Assembly: GCA_964464035.1 (NCBI GenBank)
Contig: CAYXEN010000055.1
Coordinates: 1-18,683, forward strand
From: CAYXEN01 sp964464035
Lineage (GTDB): Bacteria; Krumholzibacteriota; Krumholzibacteriia; WVZY01
Direction: 5' to 3'
DNA: 18,683 nucleotides
Position 1 is the first letter of the stretch. Every line of letters begins with the position of its first letter. This document shows positions 13,921 to 18,683 of this stretch, piece after piece. A model generated the notes under the pieces. The model made no database searches. It was not told where the DNA came from and worked only from the letters and a program-made list of their open reading frames with translations. Made by a program: the position numbers and the translations under genes.

Positions 13921-14781
13921 TTACTTGATCAAGACGAGTTTCGTTTTGTATACCTCGTAACTTGTTCTCGCTATTGCAAAATAAACTCCGGATGATACTT
14001 TCTTGCCGTTTTCGTCTTCACCGTCCCAGGTTAGTGCCTTTTTGCCGGGTGACATCGTTCCTTCATAAAGCATCCGAACCATCCGGCCGCGATTGTTATA
14101 AATAGCAATCTTCACTCTCGATCGAGAGTGATTTTCATCGCCGAAAGGCCGCCAGAACGTTATGGTCGTCGGCGGGTTGAACGGATTGGGGTAGCTTTTC
14201 AGCCACCCGCGTTGTATGGGTTCCGGCTTAATGCCCGTTGGGAAACCAATGAAGATCCAGGCATTCGGGTCCACGACGGGGTTGTATTCGATGCGGTTGA
14301 TGTCCCATAGTTTGAGTGAAACAATCCGGATCGAACAAGAACCAACGTTGTCGGTCCTGAAAATGAATCTTACCAGCTCTCCCGGTGGAAGAAAATAGGT
14401 TTGGTATCCAAGCAAGCAATCGACCGCCGAGGCGGTATCGGGCGCGATAATCGTGCTGTTGAAAAATGTTGGGGAGCCGGAATCTCTAAAAAGACCTCCT
14501 TCTTCGACCGAGATCAATGTTACCAGGGAACTATTGAATGAAACTTTGCATTCCATGCATGCCAAAGAATCATAGGAACTGGCTACGCGCACCTGAAGAG
14601 TACAGAGCTCGGTCGGCGTCAGGAAGCTGCTTTGCGGAGACAATGAGACTTCGGCATTGCCGTCGGCGGCCAGGCAGCGGGATACCGCTTCTAAATGACT
14701 GGTTGCTACGGCAGGCAAGAAATTAACATAGCCCAACGCAAAGACACATGAAAAGATCAATTCTCGGATGCGATGTCGCAA
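13921..14781 (-). CDS. Secreted cohesin-like protein with FlgD-like/type IX C-terminal domain
   Basis: Residues 1-28 are a signal peptide. Residues about 43-165 are a cohesin-like domain, with VSFNSSLVTLISVEEGG, G-S-P-T-F-F (102-107) and LKLWDINR (157-163). Residues 194-286 are an FlgD-like beta-sandwich: LKSYPNPFNPPTTITFW, then KIAIYNNRGRMVRMLYEG, LTWDGEDENGKKVSSGVYF and a final KLVLIK. Such C-terminal domains act as secretion/attachment signals of type IX-like systems in the FCB group; whether this organism has that system is not visible here. The only in-frame start at the head of the signal peptide is TTG 14781, with AAGAGG about ten bases upstream; no ATG or GTG is available, so initiation may be weak. 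It follows the giant gene after 68 bases that contain a strong hairpin, and precedes the short cohesin gene by 13 bases. Confidence 0.8.
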   Translation of the reverse strand: MRHRIRELIFSCVFALGYVNFLPAVATSHLEAVSRCLAADGNAEVSLSPQSSFLTPTELCTLQVRVASSYDSLACMECKVSFNSSLVTLISVEEGGLFRDSGSPTFFNSTIIAPDTASAVDCLLGYQTYFLPPGELVRFIFRTDNVGSCSIRIVSLKLWDINRIEYNPVVDPNAWIFIGFPTGIKPEPIQRGWLKSYPNPFNPPTTITFWRPFGDENHSRSRVKIAIYNNRGRMVRMLYEGTMSPGKKALTWDGEDENGKKVSSGVYFAIARTSYEVYKTKLVLIK

Positions 14782-14802
14782 TTGTTCAACACCTCTTGCC
14801 GT

Positions 14803-14833
14803 GTGTGGGAGGCGTAGGTGGCGCCTCCCACAC
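14803..14833 (-). other. Perfect 12-bp hairpin between the giant secreted-protein gene and the next gene
   Basis: GTGTGGGAGGCG (14803-14814) and CGCCTCCCACAC (14822-14833) are perfect arms around a 7-base loop. On the transcribed minus strand it follows the stop at 14850 by 16 bases and precedes the TTG start at 14781. There is no U-tract, so it may be a weak terminator, an attenuator or an mRNA 3'-end stabiliser that lowers expression of the downstream genes relative to the first one. Confidence 0.55.
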
Positions 14834-14849
14834 TTAGGAGTTGCGGCTG

Positions 14850-16514
14850 TTATTTAATCAATACCATCTTCCTGGCTGAAGAAGTGTAATCGGCGGTCTT
14901 GATCCTGTAGAAGTAAATGCCTGCAGGCACTCCGACTCCTTGGGCATTCGTGCCGTTCCAGTCGACGCTGTAACGCCCCGGCTCTTGATGTCTATCGACG
15001 AGCTTACAGACAAGCCTTCCTGTGACATCGTATATACTCAATGTTACCCTGCCGCTATTCGCCACATCATATGTAATCGTGGTGGTTGGATTGAACGGGT
15101 TCGGGTAATTCTGGAAGAGACTGGAGATCGACGGGATAAAGGGTTTCTTGAAATCATCGCCGACGATGATTTCTTCCTTTACGTTGTTTATGTCTCTAAT
15201 GTCGATTTTTTCGAACTTGACGGAAAGCTCTTTGCCCGTGCCTGAGTCGAGTACGATCGTGGCGATTTCTCCGGAACCTTCGATGGGCTTTCCGATTCCC
15301 AGAGCCGCCACGTTGATGTCCAACTTCCCTTTCTCGGCAGGGAGAACTCCGAAGAAGTGCTCTCCTTTTCCGGATAGGAAGTGACCCTGCTTGACACTCA
15401 CGAGGTTGTTGTCCAGCCCGTAATCGACGATGAGATGAATACCCTTGAGAGTCTCTGATTTGTTCTCCAGCATGATGGCTATCGTGGTGTTCTTACCATC
15501 GCTCTCTTTGGCGAGGATCTTGAAAGATACGAGATCGCTCATCGGAACGGGTGACGATGCGGCGATGTATCCACTGGTTCCGGATGGCGTTACATTCCCG
15601 TAATTCATTGCAAAGATCATGAGATCCTCGAAATCTATGACATCGTCCGGTTCGGGTATACCGAAGCGAGACATGTCGTCGGTCGGACCGAAGTCGCTTT
15701 CAGGAATGAATCCGCCTTGTCCGTCCACTGTTCCGAATGTTCCTGAGAAAGTAACCAGGTCGCTTGCATCGACCGTGCCCGTTGAATCTATATCTCCCAG
15801 CCAGTAATTCGTCGCACGATCGGCGGCTCCGGAATCGAACGAAGAATAATTGCCCGCGAGATCATAGGCGAAGGCTGCGTAATAATAGATGTCTCGCGGA
15901 TTGACCGGGTCGTCATCGTACGATTCGGCATTCGTCTGAACGACCAAGTCGCCGACCGTATTGTTCGCAGGGTAGGGTGGCGCTGGTGCAGCGTACTGAG
16001 GGTAGTCCTTCCAACTCACTCTGCGTATCTCGACCTTGTCGAATGTGGGATCGCCGGTCGGGTTGGTCCACGTCAGATGAACTTTGTCGTGCCCCGGCAG
16101 GGCGACGAAGTTGGACGGCGGGCTGGGTGCTACGGTGTCTTTATAGAACTGCCAGCTGTATGTATCCGGCGTGCCTTCACCGTTCCAGTTGCCGGCATCG
16201 TCTTTGACGCGGAAATAGACGGTGTGCGACCCCTCGGAAAGACCGCTGAAACCCGGGAGGGTCCAGCCGTCACTGTCCCAAGCAGTCGTATCAATGCCGC
16301 TGAATACCGGCTGCCAGCCGTTGGCATCGACCTGATATTCAGCAAGATCGAGATTTAAGTCGTCATCGAACCCGAAGTTGGCAAAGGTTGGAGCACTGTT
16401 GTAATAGTGTCCCTGCGGTTCGGCGATGGCTTCCATGGTGGGCGCCGTGCAGTCTACTTGAATGGAACCATTAGTGCCGTTGGTCGCTATCTGCTGGTTA
16501 TTGGGATCCCGCAC
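14850..16514 (-). CDS. C-terminal part of giant secreted protein: Ig, FN3, dockerin, cohesin, FlgD-like CTD (frameshifted from its N-terminal part)
   Basis: The first in-frame start is GTG 16514, but it has no ribosome site and no signal peptide. The frame very probably continues the preceding fragment after a one-base shift. Modules by residue from that GTG: the end of a cohesin domain (RDPNNQQI, 2-9); an Ig-like domain (about 22-125); an FN3 domain (about 128-235); a dockerin-like pair (238-306) with D-I-D-S-T-G-T-V-D-A-S-D as the first calcium loop and a longer second loop ending DFEDLMIFAMNYG; a second cohesin-like domain (about 327-446, ending IRDINN); then a linker and an FlgD-like C-terminal domain (464-554) with LFQNYPNPFNPTTTITY and a final KMVLIK. 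The full protein is therefore exported and cell-surface or secreted. Having both dockerin and cohesin modules in one chain permits self- or cross-association with the neighbouring cohesin proteins. Confidence 0.8.
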   Translation of the reverse strand: MRDPNNQQIATNGTNGSIQVDCTAPTMEAIAEPQGHYYNSAPTFANFGFDDDLNLDLAEYQVDANGWQPVFSGIDTTAWDSDGWTLPGFSGLSEGSHTVYFRVKDDAGNWNGEGTPDTYSWQFYKDTVAPSPPSNFVALPGHDKVHLTWTNPTGDPTFDKVEIRRVSWKDYPQYAAPAPPYPANNTVGDLVVQTNAESYDDDPVNPRDIYYYAAFAYDLAGNYSSFDSGAADRATNYWLGDIDSTGTVDASDLVTFSGTFGTVDGQGGFIPESDFGPTDDMSRFGIPEPDDVIDFEDLMIFAMNYGNVTPSGTSGYIAASSPVPMSDLVSFKILAKESDGKNTTIAIMLENKSETLKGIHLIVDYGLDNNLVSVKQGHFLSGKGEHFFGVLPAEKGKLDINVAALGIGKPIEGSGEIATIVLDSGTGKELSVKFEKIDIRDINNVKEEIIVGDDFKKPFIPSISSLFQNYPNPFNPTTTITYDVANSGRVTLSIYDVTGRLVCKLVDRHQEPGRYSVDWNGTNAQGVGVPAGIYFYRIKTADYTSSARKMVLIK

Positions 16515-18683
16515 TTGTCGGTGATGGCTATTGCACTCGTCCCCTCGCCTACCGGGGTGAGGGCGATCGAGAAGAGATCGCCGCTTCCCGTGGCGCCGGA
16601 GCTTCCGCCGAGTATTGCACAGGAAACCGAGTAACTCCCGCCGCCATTGTCGACGACGAAGAACTGGGTGGTCCCCGCAGAACTGAGTAAGGAACCTTCA
16701 GTGATGTCCGTGGCGGGGTTGCTTATGGTCGCAACGGTGGTATCGATCGAGAAAGTCACGTCGAATCCGCGCACTTGCTCGGGTATTCCTGTAGCAGTGT
16801 ATTGGATCGTGAAGGAAGTGCTTGTTGAACAATTGGTGATTGCGTATCCCGGAACAACGCTGATCTCGGGAGCCAGCCAGGGAGTGAAATCAATGTAGTC
16901 GGAAACCGGAGCCCCCTGTCCGAAAGGATTCGACAAAGGATGGTATGGTCCGGTGGCATCACCCCACCAGTTGTTTTCCGCGTTAACCGTGATGTAGGCG
17001 GCATTGGATTCCATGCCGTATGATGTGCAATCGGTAATTAGATTGTTGTTCGCGGAGATGCTCGTGAATACTCCGACATCACAGCTTGACTGACACTGAT
17101 AATACTCGAACCCGATATCGAATCCGTCGATCGTATTGTTGTTCGCCGTGAATGTCAGGTCGTCGGGCCCCCAGCCGGCATCGGCTTCGATACCGTACGT
17201 GGCAGAGTTGTCGGTCCCGCTGAACGTTATCGTATTGCCGGAAGCTTCGACGCTGAGAAGCGCCGTTGCCCCCGTCGATGAACCCAGCCGGCCGGAGACT
17301 TTGGAAGGTGACGCGGGAGCGTCGAATGGAGAAGCTTTGACGCCTGAAGGATCGGTGGCTATGATACCCCATGCGTATACACCGATCTTCTCGATGGTCA
17401 GGTTGTTGTTGTTTATCAATCCTGCGCCGTCGTAGTTGTATACTCCCACGTGGCCGTTGCTCACCGTGTTGTTGTTGATATCCAGGTCGGCATAATAGTT
17501 GAGTATGCTGGTCGCAACCCACTTTGTGGAAGCGTAAGTGTTGTCATAGGCGATTCCGGTTACGGTGTTGTTGGCGACCGTTCCGGTTCCTTGGTCCGCC
17601 CATACTTGAACGCCGTTTTGTGCGGTGATATCGGTCGGGCCATAACCTGTGATGACGTTGTTTTGTACATCGACCGCCAATGGAGTGGTTGCAGACGCAT
17701 TCAAGGCTATAGCGTTTTTCTGGAAGCCGGAAAAGGTGTTTCCCAGAACGGAAAGAGTCCTCGATACGGCGTCGTCGTTATAAGCGTACAATGCGACACC
17801 ATGTTGAGCGCCACTGAATGGAGTATCCCGTACATCGAGAATGGCACATCCGCTTACGGTGCCGCCGGCGTTCCTGAAGCCGATGCCGATGAAACGATAA
17901 TTGGCGTTGCCTTTGCCGGCGCCGTCGACTGTTAGATTTTGCACCGTGACATTGCCCGCATCATGAATATAGACGATGGGGAAATTGTCCGCGCTTGTCG
18001 TGAATTTCTTGGTGAGGGTGTTGGGGGATTGGATCACGGTTGTCGACCCAGCCCCGGATATCGTAACGTCCTTTGTTATCTCAACCTGTTCTATGTAATT
18101 GCCGGATGCAATATCGATGACATCGCCTGAGACGGACTGGTCTACGGCATTTTGTACGTAACAGTAGTGGTCGTTGGCGAGATTCCAATCCATCTTCATG
18201 AAACCGATTTCGGCGTCGCTGTACGAGGTGCCGCTGGTTTCAGTGGTGAAGAAGAGCCAAAGATCAGCACCATCGAAGAATCCGATAGGCCAGTATTCCC
18301 ACCAATTCGTTCCGCCGTACCCTCCGAAACTCACTCGTTTCTCAGTGGCCCAAGCGCCGGTATACTTTGCTTGAATCAACCACTGTTTATCGCTTCCTCC
18401 GTCATAGGGTGCCGTGACTACATAGAGATTCGATCCGTCATTGAAAATACACGGATCATAGAGACCTGCACCCGTAATGGCCGTGGAATGCCAGGTGAAA
18501 CTTGGGCTGGCACCGGCTGCTGCCGAGTATACCTCGATGTCGCCCGTGCCGTCTTCTATGCTCACCACATAGAGTGTCGATCCCATCAATGTGATCTTGG
18601 GCATGTTGTCATTGCTGATATCGATCTTCGAGCTCAGGTTCACTCCATCCCACGTGTAGCAATCTGAGCTTCCGTCCGTTGAC
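16487..18683 (-). CDS. N-terminal part of giant secreted protein: propeller-like, parallel beta-helix and cohesin domains (5' end outside window)
   Basis: The frame is open to the window edge: codons before the GTG at 18643 (…DGSSDCYTWDGVNLSS) read as continuous protein, so the true start lies beyond 18683. About 170 residues of repeated strands with S-x-L-Y-V-V-S, S-N-L-Y-V-V-T and A-D-L-W-L-F-F resemble sialidase/BNR-like propeller blades. From about 18170 to 16900 there is a right-handed parallel beta-helix. It opens with SGDVIDIASGNYIEQVEI and TISGAG, continues with many N-N-x-[IVL]-x rungs (NNNTVSNGHVGVYNYDG, ENNWWGDATGP), and is typical of NosD/pectate-lyase-like folds. The segment from about 16875 is a cohesin-like domain (FDVTFSIDTTVATI, TTQFFV, CAILGG). 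Its last strand, AIAITDK, is cut by the frame change near 16515, and the frame stops at 16487. Ligand or enzymatic activity is unknown; no catalytic motif is evident. Confidence 0.78.
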   Translation of the reverse strand, partial: STDGSSDCYTWDGVNLSSKIDISNDNMPKITLMGSTLYVVSIEDGTGDIEVYSAAAGASPSFTWHSTAITGAGLYDPCIFNDGSNLYVVTAPYDGGSDKQWLIQAKYTGAWATEKRVSFGGYGGTNWWEYWPIGFFDGADLWLFFTTETSGTSYSDAEIGFMKMDWNLANDHYCYVQNAVDQSVSGDVIDIASGNYIEQVEITKDVTISGAGSTTVIQSPNTLTKKFTTSADNFPIVYIHDAGNVTVQNLTVDGAGKGNANYRFIGIGFRNAGGTVSGCAILDVRDTPFSGAQHGVALYAYNDDAVSRTLSVLGNTFSGFQKNAIALNASATTPLAVDVQNNVITGYGPTDITAQNGVQVWADQGTGTVANNTVTGIAYDNTYASTKWVATSILNYYADLDINNNTVSNGHVGVYNYDGAGLINNNNLTIEKIGVYAWGIIATDPSGVKASPFDAPASPSKVSGRLGSSTGATALLSVEASGNTITFSGTDNSATYGIEADAGWGPDDLTFTANNNTIDGFDIGFEYYQCQSSCDVGVFTSISANNNLITDCTSYGMESNAAYITVNAENNWWGDATGPYHPLSNPFGQGAPVSDYIDFTPWLAPEISVVPGYAITNCSTSTSFTIQYTATGIPEQVRGFDVTFSIDTTVATISNPATDITEGSLLSSAGTTQFFVVDNGGGSYSVSCAILGGSSGATGSGDLFSIALTPVGEGTSAIAITDKCGIPITSR

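Noticed and set aside
13455..13928. 157-residue open frame on the plus strand within the short cohesin gene
   Set aside because: The opposite frame has a signal peptide, a cohesin pattern shared with its neighbours and a ribosome site; this frame has none.
1..18683. tRNA, rRNA, CRISPR array or insertion sequence
   Set aside because: Reading both strands I found no T-loop/acceptor pattern, no regularly spaced direct repeats and no transposase or paired terminal repeats with target duplications.

Overview
The window is a piece of a genome from an uncultured bacterium, most likely of the FCB superphylum (the broad neighbourhood of Eisenbacteria, Krumholzibacteria, Zixibacteria, Latescibacteria and KSB1). 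The main evidence is a set of secreted multidomain proteins with FlgD-like/type IX-like C-terminal domains (a YPNPFNP motif, ending in K-x-V-L-I-K) mixed with cohesin-like and dockerin-like modules. Other signs are frequent ATA and AGG codons in otherwise GC-rich genes and good Shine-Dalgarno sites. The phylum is inferred from protein architecture, not measured.

Layout, plus strand, about 1-12.5 kb, roughly 60% GC by eye: (1) the 3' end of a peptide-type MFS/POT transporter; (2) a 406-bp intergenic stretch rich in hairpins; (3) a secreted alkaline-phosphatase-superfamily enzyme with two Ig-like repeats; (4) a translationally coupled pair made of a fused alpha+beta 2-oxoacid dehydrogenase E1 and a lipoyl domain - E3-binding domain - NeuD/PglD-type acyltransferase fusion; (5) an OPT-family oligopeptide transporter, a PqqD-like (RRE-fold) small protein, an M20 metallopeptidase and a radical SAM enzyme with a long N-terminal extension; (6) a terminator, then a good promoter overlapped by an inverted repeat, driving an XRE-HTH/PTS-EIIA(PtsN-like) fusion regulator and a small zinc-ribbon protein.

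Layout, minus strand, about 12.6-18.7 kb, lower GC and convergent with the above: an apparent operon of secreted proteins. In transcription order these are a very large beta-propeller / beta-helix / cohesin / Ig / FN3 / dockerin / cohesin / FlgD-CTD protein (5' end outside the window, reading frame broken by a one-base shift near 16515), a cohesin-FlgD protein, a short cohesin-domain protein and a secreted protein of unknown family. The last two have unrelated bodies but nearly the same C-terminal tail (S-W-G-x-I-K-x-x-[YF]-K).

The most unusual system is the E1 plus lipoyl/E3BD/NeuD pair. It looks like a 2-oxoacid dehydrogenase complex whose usual E2 acyltransferase core has been replaced by a sugar-type N/O-acyltransferase. 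An acyl group made by oxidative decarboxylation could therefore be passed from lipoyl-lysine directly to a sugar or amine. Second in interest are the shared C-terminal tail of the secreted proteins, the XRE-EIIA regulator with its probable own operator, and the OPT-PqqD-M20-radical SAM neighbourhood.
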